A stretch of 6,693 bases of DNA from Bacteriovoracaceae bacterium (lineage in GTDB: Bacteria > Bdellovibrionota > UBA1018): positions 1-6,693 of the forward strand of contig CANJNU010000053.1 in assembly GCA_947475645.1 (NCBI GenBank), written 5' to 3'. The stretch's first letter is position 1. Each line of letters begins with the position of its first letter. Positions 1 to 6,410 of this stretch are shown one piece after another. The position numbers were made by a program, and so were the translations under genes. The notes under the pieces are model-generated. The model worked only from the letters and a program-made list of their open reading frames with translations, had not been told where the DNA came from and did not search any database.

Positions 1-455
1 ATGGCGGTACCACTGGGCGAATCCTTCTTGTGCCGGTGATGGGTTTCTAAAATTGTAGGCAAATACCCTAGGTTTCGCATCAAAGGAGCTGCCGTCTTGA
101 GAATATGAAGCATCGCAAGCGCACCTGTAGAAAAGTTCGGAGATCGAAGTACGCAGGTGTGTGCCGAGATCTGTTTTAATTCTTGAAGCTGCGTGTCTGT
201 CCACCCCGTGCTGCCCACAAGAAGCGCCGGACGCTGAGCGCTTGATGGCAAGGCCATGATTGCTCTGCCGAGATCGAGTACTGCCTCTGGCCGTGAGAAG
301 TCGATCACAAGATCACACTGGGGAAGGGACTCGGCCTTTGAGCTTGAAGTCGCCTCGGCGCACAGCCGCGTGGTGGCATGGTACTCTGTTAAGAGTAATT
401 CTTTAACGCGTTTTCCCATTCTGCCGGAGGCGCCCAGTAAACCCACCCGAATCAC
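1..455 (-). CDS. dapB: 4-hydroxy-tetrahydrodipicolinate reductase (DapB), N-terminal 151 residues, cut by window edge
   Basis: Known family role: NAD(P)H-dependent reduction of the DapA product to tetrahydrodipicolinate, the second step of the diaminopimelate/lysine pathway, in the cytoplasm. Visible in the translation: the Rossmann nucleotide-binding loop GASGRMG (residues 8-14), VIDFSRPE (50-57), GSTGW (81-85), SPNFSTGALAM (105-115) and the catalytic/substrate region HHRHKKDSPSGTA (139-151), which matches the E. coli HHRHK...PSGTA signature. The C-terminal part lies beyond base 1. The start is GTG at 455, which overlaps the dapA stop as GTGA. An AGGAG at 467-463 sits 7 bases upstream, and the first residues IRVGLLGASG fit the family N-terminus. 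The segment between the Rossmann loop and VIDFS is about 25 residues shorter than in E. coli DapB, so this is a compact version. It is the last visible gene of the operon. The family call is firm. Confidence 0.95.
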   Translation of the reverse strand, partial: MIRVGLLGASGRMGKRVKELLLTEYHATTRLCAEATSSSKAESLPQCDLVIDFSRPEAVLDLGRAIMALPSSAQRPALLVGSTGWTDTQLQELKQISAHTCVLRSPNFSTGALAMLHILKTAAPLMRNLGYLPTILETHHRHKKDSPSGTA

Positions 456-1375
456 AGCTGTACTCCTGGACTTACACCACAACGCACAAGACTTTGTTCA
501 AGCTGGGCTTGGTGAGTGCGGGTAAGTGCAGCAAGGGGAGCGCGTACAAACTCCTTGCACCCACTCGCAACCGCCATCGCCGTTTTAATGGGTACCGGAT
601 TGGACTCAATAAAAAGATCTCGAAAGAGAGGGAAGTAATGATTATGAATCTTCAGTGCTTCTTCTGTTCGACCCTCAGAGAAATGGTTCTGAAGCTCAAC
701 CATGGCGCGCGGAAATAGGTTGCTCGCAACCGACACGACGCCACTTGCACCCAAGGAGAGAAGAGGCAGAAAGCACGCATCGTCGCCGGATAGAACACGG
801 AAGGACGCACTCGAGGCAGTATTGGCCTTTAAGCAGTCAAAGATCTCGGAAGTGAGCGATACATTTCCGGAAGCCTCTTTGATCGATCGAATTCTGGAGT
901 GCTGAGCGAGTCGAGCAATTGTGGCCGGTGCGAGTGCTACGCCCGTGCGGCCAGGCACATTATAGAGCATTACGGAACAAGTCACGGCATTGGCAACTGC
1001 CAGAAAATGTTGCTCCAGCCCCAGCTGGGATGGCTTGTTATAATAGGGCGTTACCACCAACACGCCGTCCACTCCCCGGTCGCTCGCCCACCTTGAAAAC
1101 TCGACAGTTTCACGCGTGTTGTTCGTACCCGTGCCAGCCCACACCTGCGTTAAGGATCCCTTCATCTCGTCTAACGCGATCTGAATGAGGATTTGTTTCT
1201 CCTCGACCGTCAGGGTGGTTGATTCTCCGGTTGTGCCACACGGAATAACGCCGGCAACACCCGCGTCGCGTTGGTCCTTCAAAATCCTTCGATACGAGTG
1301 CAAATCGAGCTCCAAATTAGCAAGAAATGGAGTAATCAACGCCGTAAAAACTCCCCGGGGTTCGCGTGAGTTCAT
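452..1375 (-). CDS. dapA: 4-hydroxy-tetrahydrodipicolinate synthase (DapA)
   Basis: Known family role: condensation of pyruvate with aspartate semialdehyde, the committed step to diaminopimelate and lysine, in the cytoplasm. The 307-residue protein is slightly longer than the usual ~292 and forms one TIM barrel. By alignment to remembered E. coli DapA, the Schiff-base lysine is K166 in IKEASGN. The catalytic Tyr is Y138 in YNVPGRTG, with R143 as the carboxylate-binding Arg. GTTGES (47-52) supplies the Thr pair T48/T49, and Y112 in TPYYNKP is the inter-subunit Tyr. All key residues are present. The ATG at 1375 overlaps the lysA stop (ATGA) and has GAGGAG at 1391-1386, 10 bases upstream. The stop overlaps the dapB GTG. 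Paralogues of this superfamily (N-acetylneuraminate lyase, KDG aldolase) share the fold, but the motifs together with lysA and dapB on either side make DapA the clear call. Confidence 0.96.
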   Translation of the reverse strand: MNSREPRGVFTALITPFLANLELDLHSYRRILKDQRDAGVAGVIPCGTTGESTTLTVEEKQILIQIALDEMKGSLTQVWAGTGTNNTRETVEFSRWASDRGVDGVLVVTPYYNKPSQLGLEQHFLAVANAVTCSVMLYNVPGRTGVALAPATIARLAQHSRIRSIKEASGNVSLTSEIFDCLKANTASSASFRVLSGDDACFLPLLSLGASGVVSVASNLFPRAMVELQNHFSEGRTEEALKIHNHYFPLFRDLFIESNPVPIKTAMAVASGCKEFVRAPLAALTRTHQAQLEQSLVRCGVSPGVQL

Positions 1376-2646
1376 GTGTGAACTTCTCCTCGAATCAGAT
1401 CTTCATACGTTTCGCGCTCACGTATGAGCTTGGGGGTGCCATTTTGAATTAACACTTCAGCCACCCGTGGACGGCTATTGTAGTTACTTGCCATGGAGAA
1501 ACCATACGCACCGGCCGAAAGAATCGCAAGTAAGTCGCCTTGATTGAGGTGCAGTGGCAGCGAGCGATCTTGCGCAAAGAAGTCGCCTGTTTCGCAAATG
1601 GGGCCCACCACGTCGGTTTTCTTGTTCTTGCCATTCTTCACTTTTTGAACGGGTACAATCTCGTGATGGCTCTCGTAGAGACTTGGACGAATTAAGTCAT
1701 TCATGGCGGCATCGACAATCAGGAAGTCACGCTGGGTTCTTACTTTGCGGTAAAGAATCTCTGTGAGAAGTATTCCCGCATTTCCTGAAAGCAGGCGACC
1801 CGGCTCTAAGATTACTTTTATGGAGAGCTTTCCAAAGTACTCTTTTACGAGCTTACAAAAATCGGGAATGCTGATGGGGCGCTCTTTACCGTAAGAAATG
1901 CCTAAGCCCCCACCTAGATCCACGAATTGAAGTCGATGAGGAAGAATCTTCTCGACCTCCTTCATCAGGGCGCGCACTTTGGTAAATGATTCCCGAAGGG
2001 GCCTGAGACTTAAAATCTGGCTTCCAATGTGAATGCTAATGCCTTCAATTGAAACACCAGGAAAAGTTTCGTGAGCGGCTGCGATCGTAAGAATCTCCTT
2101 TCGATCGAGACCGAACTTATTTCGTTTTAGACCGGTAGCAATGTAGGGGTGGGTCTTCGCATCGACGTCAGGATTAAAGCGAAGGGCAACGCGTGCGCGC
2201 TTTCCCAGATTCTCGGCAACCGTGCTGAGGGTAGCCAGTTCGGCGACCGACTCAACATTAAAGGCATAGATTCCTTGATCATCGGCTTCGAGCGCAGTGG
2301 CCATTTCGCCGGGGGTTTTCCCCACCCCCGAAAAGATAATTTCCTGAGCCGGTGCTCCCGCAGTCAGTGCGCGAAAAAGCTCGCCTCCCGATACAATATC
2401 CATTCCCGCGCCGGCCTCAGTCAGAAGGCTCAATACCGATAGGTTTGAGTTCGACTTTACGGCAAAGCAGATTAAATGGTCGATTCCCTTCAGTCCCTTC
2501 TTGAGGGCGGTCAAAGGGTCTAGAAATCCCCGATCCGAATAAACGTAACAGGGCGTGCCGAATTTATTGGCCACCTGTTCGAGTCGAGTTCCATCGATTT
2601 CTAAGTGGTTTCCCTTATAACGGAACCAATCTGTTGGGGCGCTCAT
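1372..2646 (-). CDS. lysA: Diaminopimelate decarboxylase (LysA)
   Basis: Known family role: PLP-dependent decarboxylation of meso-diaminopimelate to L-lysine, the last step of lysine synthesis. The protein has 424 residues, the usual length. It is a fold-type III enzyme with an alanine-racemase-like barrel followed by a C-terminal beta domain. Seen directly: PLP lysine K64 in FAVKSN, MDIVSGGEL (82-90), HIGSQ (206-210), the phosphate-binding glycine loop GGGLG (245-249), EPGR (281-284), the active-site CETGD (351-355, with C351 and E352 from the partner subunit in the dimer) and GAYG (379-382). The ATG at 2646 overlaps the stop of the upstream lipoprotein gene (ATGA), and AAGGA at 2659-2655 lies 8 bases upstream inside that gene. 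The stop overlaps the dapA ATG. Arginine and ornithine decarboxylases share the fold, but CETGD and the dapA/dapB context favour LysA. No lysine riboswitch is visible upstream. Confidence 0.96.
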   Translation of the reverse strand: MSAPTDWFRYKGNHLEIDGTRLEQVANKFGTPCYVYSDRGFLDPLTALKKGLKGIDHLICFAVKSNSNLSVLSLLTEAGAGMDIVSGGELFRALTAGAPAQEIIFSGVGKTPGEMATALEADDQGIYAFNVESVAELATLSTVAENLGKRARVALRFNPDVDAKTHPYIATGLKRNKFGLDRKEILTIAAAHETFPGVSIEGISIHIGSQILSLRPLRESFTKVRALMKEVEKILPHRLQFVDLGGGLGISYGKERPISIPDFCKLVKEYFGKLSIKVILEPGRLLSGNAGILLTEILYRKVRTQRDFLIVDAAMNDLIRPSLYESHHEIVPVQKVKNGKNKKTDVVGPICETGDFFAQDRSLPLHLNQGDLLAILSAGAYGFSMASNYNSRPRVAEVLIQNGTPKLIRERETYEDLIRGEVHT

Positions 2647-2807
2647 TTGGATTTTCCTTCAGGGGTACCCGTAGGTTCCGAGTGGGGAGAGTTGAGGGAT
2701 TGCTGGGGAGTGGTGGGAACTCTTGGAAGAGGTGGACCTTTCAGTCCACATGCCGAGGGAATGAGAACGAGGAGAGCAGCACCAAGAGTAAAGAGAAGCC
2801 GTTTCAT
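2643..2807 (-). CDS. lptM: LptM-like small outer-membrane lipoprotein
   Basis: A 54-residue protein. It starts MKRLLFTLGAALLVLIP, a short basic and hydrophobic lipoprotein signal peptide, and reaches a lipobox-like PSAC at Cys20. The mature protein begins CGLKGPPLPR, then a Pro/Ser/Thr-rich tail with no other domain. The Cys-Gly-Leu-Lys-Gly-Pro start is the hallmark of the YifL/LptM family, which in E. coli helps the LPS translocon LptD/LptE mature. That gene commonly sits just upstream of lysA or dapF (lptM-lysA-dapF in Pseudomonas), which matches the layout here. Pro at -3 of the lipobox is unusual, since Leu is typical. The start at 2807 is preferred over an upstream ATG at 2858. It puts the signal peptide at the N-terminus, has a GGAA 5 bases upstream, and avoids overlapping the preceding gene. 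The stop overlaps the lysA ATG. The family call rests on the motif plus synteny; function in this organism is inferred. Confidence 0.83.
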   Translation of the reverse strand: MKRLLFTLGAALLVLIPSACGLKGPPLPRVPTTPQQSLNSPHSEPTGTPEGKSK

Positions 2808-2826
2808 AAATGTTCCAACATGCGAG

Positions 2827-4077
2827 TTAAAATTTAAGCGTGAGCCCAAGACCGGCACCTTCGACCCCCAAGTCTAGCCGGAGATACCACTGCGGTCCAA
2901 CCTGAAAAAATGAACCGGCGGCAAGACTGGGCACCCAAGACGAGAGGGCGGTGGTGGTGTCGTCGGTGCCTAAGATGGAGCGAAGCACACTATTCTTTAG
3001 AATACCGGCACTGAAGTAGGTTCCAAATCCCGATGAAAACGTGAAATTATAACGAAGATTTAAGCTCAGTGGCAAAATCTCGTAGGCGTCACTTTTGCTT
3101 ACGAAGTTGATAATCTTATAAAAATGGATTCCCCCTTCGAGCGCAATCGAATCTTGAAGAGTGGTTTTTCTCAGAAAGAGTGGACCCTTGAATGTATGCG
3201 CGTAACGAAATCCGGCTCCGGTAAAATAGGGGCTCGTTCCGGCTGGTGATGTGTTGCGATAATAACCGAGCGAAAGCGTGATCCAGTTTGGGTGAGACTC
3301 GAGCGGAGAGATTTCGTCTTGAGGAAGCCCGAATTCCTCCGGATCGACATCCTCCTCTGGCTCCTTAACTTCATCTGAACGGGGGGCATCGGATGACGCT
3401 GGCTCGGGCGATGCGGCTGAGTCGAGCTCGGGATCGAAGGCCGGAACCTTGCGCTTCGCTTCGTTAGAGATGGGCGCAAGTAAGGGGATGGGCGGGGCTT
3501 CGGCTGGGCCTGGAAGACTCGGCTGCGATTGTGGCGGAGGTAGAGCGGCTACGTGTGGCTGCTCGATTTCGATGATGTCTTTTTCGTCTTGCTCACTTAA
3601 TAGAGGAATAAGGTCATCGCCGGTTTTTTCGAGTGCGGCGAATTGTTGATCGGGATCGAGTGCGTGGTAGTCGTTATAACGTTTCACACGTTTGGCAGCA
3701 AATTGCTTCGATTCGGGATAGATTTTGACCACGCGCAAGGCAAGTACTGGCGTGTTGATCTGCTTAATCAAAATCAATTTTCCGGTTTGCGTTTCACTCC
3801 CGGCCGGGTCCTTCATTAGATAGGTTCTGGCAGAATTGCTTCGCCTGAGAACCAGAACTCTGAACTCGCGAATGATGGGTTCTTTTCTGAATCTTTTTTT
3901 AGGAGGCGGAGGGGGAGGGGGAGTCTCGACTCCTTTTAAGACGGCATCCGGACTCAGTGCGCTATCGTCGACCAGCGCCCAACTCTCGAACGAGAAGAGC
4001 AATGCACTTGCGAGGACGAGTGCCCCGGTGAAGCGTGCTGAATTGACAAAGGTGAGAGCGTTGGATTTAATCCTCAT
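2827..4077 (-). CDS. Predicted outer-membrane beta-barrel protein with periplasmic Pro-rich linker, function unknown
   Basis: I do not recognise a named family. The 416-residue product has a Sec signal peptide (hydrophobic run 16-30, likely cut after SWA, residue 34), then seven consecutive prolines (53-59) and a basic patch KKRFRK. A small beta-rich domain follows (about 66-165), whose GKLILIKQ...ALRVVKIYPE pattern (99-124) resembles SH3-like small barrels. Next come a Pro- and acid-rich linker (about 170-263) and a C-terminal region (264-416) of about eight amphipathic strands rich in Gly, Tyr and Phe, ending LTLKF. A terminal Phe is the usual signal for BAM-assembled outer-membrane proteins. 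So the C-terminus is probably a small barrel and the rest periplasmic; this is inferred. The ATG at 4077 is chosen for its GGGAG SD (4091-4087) and correct signal-peptide position. It is the first gene of the lptM-lysA-dapA-dapB operon, 19 bases before lptM. Confidence 0.8.
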   Translation of the reverse strand: MRIKSNALTFVNSARFTGALVLASALLFSFESWALVDDSALSPDAVLKGVETPPPPPPPKKRFRKEPIIREFRVLVLRRSNSARTYLMKDPAGSETQTGKLILIKQINTPVLALRVVKIYPESKQFAAKRVKRYNDYHALDPDQQFAALEKTGDDLIPLLSEQDEKDIIEIEQPHVAALPPPQSQPSLPGPAEAPPIPLLAPISNEAKRKVPAFDPELDSAASPEPASSDAPRSDEVKEPEEDVDPEEFGLPQDEISPLESHPNWITLSLGYYRNTSPAGTSPYFTGAGFRYAHTFKGPLFLRKTTLQDSIALEGGIHFYKIINFVSKSDAYEILPLSLNLRYNFTFSSGFGTYFSAGILKNSVLRSILGTDDTTTALSSWVPSLAAGSFFQVGPQWYLRLDLGVEGAGLGLTLKF

Positions 4078-4086
4078 AAGCACCGT

Positions 4087-4091
4087 CTCCC
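4087..4091 (-). promoter_or_regulatory. Ribosome binding site fixing the barrel-protein start at 4077
   Basis: GGGAG on the minus strand with a 9-base spacer to the ATG at 4077. An in-frame ATG further upstream at 4149 would add 24 residues ahead of the signal peptide and lacks this support, so this site decides the start. Confidence 0.65.
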
Positions 4092-4135
4092 AGTGTAACT
4101 TGGTCTGGCTCGGGTGTCCAACCACGGAGTCTATC

Positions 4136-4141
4136 AGGGAG
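4136..4141 (+). promoter_or_regulatory. Ribosome binding site for the TPR gene
   Basis: AGGGAG lies 6 bases before ATG 4148 and 9 bases before the adjacent ATG 4151, so either Met could be used. It sets the start here and not at the upstream in-frame ATG at 3836, which would run antisense through the signal-peptide region of the barrel gene. Confidence 0.65.
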
Positions 4142-4147
4142 TGTATC

Positions 4148-5188
4148 ATGATGCCATGCCGTCAAAAGAAGTTCTTAGCTCTAGCGGCTCTCCTGATCTG
4201 GGGCGGGTCGCTCAGTCTGAATGGATTTGCGGCGGGCGAGGCCGAGCCCGCGCCCGAGCCTCAAGATATGGCAAATCGCGGCGGCGCCTTTCTGGAGGCT
4301 CAGATTCTACTGAATAAAAAGAAGTGGCCCGAGGCCACACTCGTGCTGCAGGGAATCTACAAACAGAACCCGTATTCTTTCTGGGCCGGAAAAAACCTGG
4401 CCAGAGCCCTATTCTACTCGGGCAGACGCGAGGAGGCGCTCGAACAACTGGTCAAATCAACGCTCAGAGAGTCGGGGCGCGAGCAGCGCGAATATAAGGA
4501 AATGCTAAAAGTGATTGGGCAGACCTTCTTGCTTCAGAAAACCCAAGCAATTTATCAGGAGGGACTGACCCTACTCGGAACGTCAAAGGTTCGCCAGGGG
4601 CGCGAGCAACTTGAGAAGGTCATTGATGCCGAACCCGATAATGTTCAGGCCCTCTTGCGTCTCGGGCAATCGCTGGTGCTTGATGCTGAATACGCGCATG
4701 CGGTAGGCCGTTTGAAGTTTGCTAAGAAGCTCGATCCGTTCGAAGCAGAAACCCGTATTTGGCTTGCACGCGCGCTTCATAAAATTGGCGATTTAAAGGG
4801 AGCAGCCGAGGAGTTTCAGTCGGCGCTGATGATTCTTAAAAGCTCTGAACGGCTCCATCTTTGGTATGCCGACTTTCAGCTTGAACTGGGGCAACCCGAG
4901 GGAGCGGCCACCACGCTTGAGGACGATTTTAGAAAGTATTCAGCCCATTCCGTGAGTTATGCGAGCTGGGTGAAATTGAAGACCGACCCTAGGTGGGCAA
5001 ACGCCATTGGCCATCCATGGGGTTTGGCTCGAGCCAAGAAGGAGATTAAGAACGCGTTGTCTCGCTTACAGCGAGGAGGGGCGCTTGGAAAAGGAAACGA
5101 ATCGACCCTGGGGCTCGATTCGAAAGAGATTGCTAACCTACTTCAGGCTGAATTGCTGGTACGCACCTCGAAGCTGGGCGAGGAATAA
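4148..5188 (+). CDS. Secreted tetratricopeptide-repeat (TPR) protein, function unknown
   Basis: A 346-residue protein with a signal peptide: basic RQKK, a hydrophobic stretch at about 9-27, and likely cleavage after Ala28 or Ala29 in GFAAG. An acidic Pro-rich spacer EAEPAPEPQ follows. TPR-like helix pairs then run from about 47 to 265. Examples are ALFYSGRREEALEQL (87-101), LLRLGQSLVLDAEYAHAVGRL (169-189, second-helix register), ARALHKIGDLKGAAEEFQSA (207-226) and ADFQLELGQPEGAATTLEDD (241-260). Between 111 and 132 the repeat pattern is interrupted by a charged helix. The last 80 residues have no recognisable motif. There is no Cys at the cleavage site, so it is probably periplasmic and not a lipoprotein. 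TPR arrays mediate protein-protein contacts, so a scaffolding or envelope-assembly role is plausible but unproven. It is divergent from the barrel gene (70 bp) and convergent with the citrate synthase gene. Confidence 0.85.
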   Translation: MMPCRQKKFLALAALLIWGGSLSLNGFAAGEAEPAPEPQDMANRGGAFLEAQILLNKKKWPEATLVLQGIYKQNPYSFWAGKNLARALFYSGRREEALEQLVKSTLRESGREQREYKEMLKVIGQTFLLQKTQAIYQEGLTLLGTSKVRQGREQLEKVIDAEPDNVQALLRLGQSLVLDAEYAHAVGRLKFAKKLDPFEAETRIWLARALHKIGDLKGAAEEFQSALMILKSSERLHLWYADFQLELGQPEGAATTLEDDFRKYSAHSVSYASWVKLKTDPRWANAIGHPWGLARAKKEIKNALSRLQRGGALGKGNESTLGLDSKEIANLLQAELLVRTSKLGEE

Positions 5189-5217
5189 AAAAAGACGGAA
5201 GCCTTGCGGCCCCCGTC
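5187..5217 (-). terminator. Rho-independent terminator of the citrate synthase gene
   Basis: Read on the minus strand, GACGG (5217-5213) pairs with CCGTC (5198-5194) and GCC (5210-5208) with GGC (5203-5201). Two G-T positions in between are unpaired against each other, and the loop is 4 bases. Seven Ts follow immediately (5193-5187). It lies 23 bases after the citrate synthase stop. The T-tract overlaps the TAA stop of the TPR gene. In the plus direction no T-run follows, so it should act on minus-strand transcripts. Confidence 0.82.
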
Positions 5218-5236
5218 TCATAAAAAGCAGCGATCA

Positions 5237-5273
5237 ACTCCTATGAACGGTCGTTGATAGGAGTAATTTTTTT
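5237..5273 (+). terminator. Rho-independent terminator of the TPR gene, lying inside the 3' end of the citrate synthase gene
   Basis: ACTCCTAT (5237-5244) pairs perfectly with ATAGGAGT (5257-5264). A G-G mismatch follows, then AAC/GTT pairs (5246-5248 with 5253-5255) and a GGTC loop. Two As and a run of seven Ts (5267-5273) follow. This is the normal layout of an intrinsic terminator for plus-strand transcripts, 48 bases after the TPR stop. On the other strand the same bases encode the last residues of citrate synthase (KKITPINDRS), with the T-run being the two Lys codons. Confidence 0.75.
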
Positions 5274-6410
5274 ATCTAATGCACCCGTATAGAATGCGCG
5301 GGGGCGATAAATGCGGTTATTCGCATATTGTTCGAGCACTTGGGCAGTCCAGCCAGAAACCCGACTTACTGCAAAGATAGGAGTAAAATCGCGAGGGCGA
5401 AGGCCGAGTGCAGTGTAGACTAATCCCGAGTAGAAGTCGACGTTCGGCATTAAGCCCTTGCGCGCTTCCATCTGTTCTTCAATACGAACCAGCATCCTGT
5501 GGTAGTGTTCTAAGCCCACTTTCTTGGCCACTTCAAGCGACATCTGCTTTAGAATTCTACCGCGAGGATCGCCGTTCTTGTAAACACGGTGACCGATGCC
5601 CATCACTTTCTTCTTCGCGTTCACTGCGTCTTCTATGAATGCCTCGACTTGTTCAAAGCCCCCGATGTCTTTCAACATCAACATTACTTGTTCATTGGCG
5701 CCGCCATGCAACGGACCCTTCAAAGAACCGATTGCGGCTACGATATCACTATAATAGTCGGAAGTGGTTGAAGCGACGACCCGAGCGGTGAAAGCAGATG
5801 CATTGAGCTCGTGATCGGCATGAAGAACGAGTGCTGTGTCGAAAAGCTTTTCTTCTTCTTGTGAGGGTTCTTTGCCGCGAACCATATGAAGAAAATTCCA
5901 TGCTATGGATTTTCCTGCAACGGGAGCGATAGGCTTTTCGCCCTGTTCGATTCTAGAAAGGCTGGCAACGATTGTACCCAGCGCGGCAGTGGTCTTCGTT
6001 GCCTTAGCAAGAATTGCCTTGGGGCTAATGTCATCAGCTCCCGGTGAGGCTTCTAGATTTCCGAAATACGAAACAGCCGTGCGAAGCTTGGCCATGGAGT
6101 GTGAGTCGGTCTTGGCAATCGCCTCAAGAATGGGAAACATTTGAGGAGGCAGAACCGCGTGGCTAGAGAGTTCGGCCTTAAAATCGAGAAGCTGCGTCTT
6201 GGTAGGGAGGACTCCCTGCCAGAGTAAATAAACGACTTCTTCAAATCCGCATTTCGCAGCGAGATCTTCTATGGTGTAGCCGCGGTAGATCAGAGTCACA
6301 TCGTGAATGGTGCTGATCTCGCTCGTACAAGCGATAATACCCTCTAAGCCCTTATTGGCAGATTCGGGAATGGACGCACCTGAAGCTGAAGTCTTGAGAG
6401 TTTCTGGCAT
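5241..6410 (-). CDS. gltA: Citrate synthase, short form
   Basis: Known family role: condensation of acetyl-CoA with oxaloacetate to give citrate, the entry of the TCA cycle, in the cytoplasm. The 389 residues cover the whole family fold. The catalytic triad is visible by alignment to remembered E. coli residues: H235 in GPLHGGANE, H274 in GIGHRVYKNGDPRGR and D325 in NVDFYSG. The oxaloacetate-binding segment LHADHELNASAFTARV (196-211, H200) and FAVSRVSGW (346-354) are also present. It lacks the longer N-terminal domain of the hexameric, NADH-regulated E. coli enzyme (about 427 residues), so allosteric control by NADH is unlikely. 2-Methylcitrate synthase (PrpC) is a paralogue of similar size. 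No prpB or prpD is next to it, so citrate synthase is the default. The ATG at 6410 has AAGGA at 6423-6419, 8 bases upstream, inside an A-rich leader. Confidence 0.93.
   Translation of the reverse strand: MPETLKTSASGASIPESANKGLEGIIACTSEISTIHDVTLIYRGYTIEDLAAKCGFEEVVYLLWQGVLPTKTQLLDFKAELSSHAVLPPQMFPILEAIAKTDSHSMAKLRTAVSYFGNLEASPGADDISPKAILAKATKTTAALGTIVASLSRIEQGEKPIAPVAGKSIAWNFLHMVRGKEPSQEEEKLFDTALVLHADHELNASAFTARVVASTTSDYYSDIVAAIGSLKGPLHGGANEQVMLMLKDIGGFEQVEAFIEDAVNAKKKVMGIGHRVYKNGDPRGRILKQMSLEVAKKVGLEHYHRMLVRIEEQMEARKGLMPNVDFYSGLVYTALGLRPRDFTPIFAVSRVSGWTAQVLEQYANNRIYRPRAFYTGALDKKITPINDRS

Larger units (their letters stand above)
4078..4147. promoter_or_regulatory. 70-bp divergent intergenic region between the barrel gene and the TPR gene
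   Basis: Transcription in both directions must start in or near this short gap, because the genes on each side begin at 4077 (minus) and 4148 (plus). It holds the two SD sites. I see no convincing promoter hexamers for either direction, and there is no room for a lysine riboswitch (about 170 nt). Promoters may overlap the coding start of the opposite gene, which would link the expression of the two. Confidence 0.4.

Noticed and set aside
256..525. Plus-strand open frame of 89 codons across the dapB/dapA junction, and similar open frames opposite dapA, lysA and citrate synthase
   Set aside because: They lie antisense to strongly conserved genes, have no family features and no consistent SD sites; they are shadows of the minus-strand coding.
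2808..2858. Longer form of the small lipoprotein starting at 2858
   Set aside because: It overlaps the 3' end of the barrel gene and puts 17 extra residues before a clear lipoprotein signal peptide.
4096..4123. Minus-strand promoter TTGGAC with TACACT at an 18-base spacing
   Set aside because: The predicted transcript start would fall within the SD at 4091-4087 and remove it, so it does not fit translation from 4077.
3836..4147. Extension of the TPR reading frame upstream to an ATG at 3836, adding 104 residues
   Set aside because: It would run antisense through the N-terminal part of the barrel gene, has no signal peptide at its start, and the AGGGAG SD at 4136-4141 plus the signal peptide place the start at 4148.
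4078..4147. Lysine riboswitch ahead of the lysA-dapA-dapB operon
   Set aside because: The leader is at most 70 bases, far shorter than the known lysine riboswitch, and no matching stems are visible. None is seen directly upstream of lysA either.
4078..4149. Extension of the barrel-protein frame to an ATG at 4149
   Set aside because: It would bury the signal peptide 24 residues in and overlap the TPR start. The GGGAG at 4091-4087 supports the ATG at 4077.
5241..6410. 2-Methylcitrate synthase (PrpC) in place of citrate synthase
   Set aside because: The sequence cannot fully exclude it since the two share all catalytic motifs, but no prpB, prpD or related propionate gene is nearby, so citrate synthase is the simpler call.
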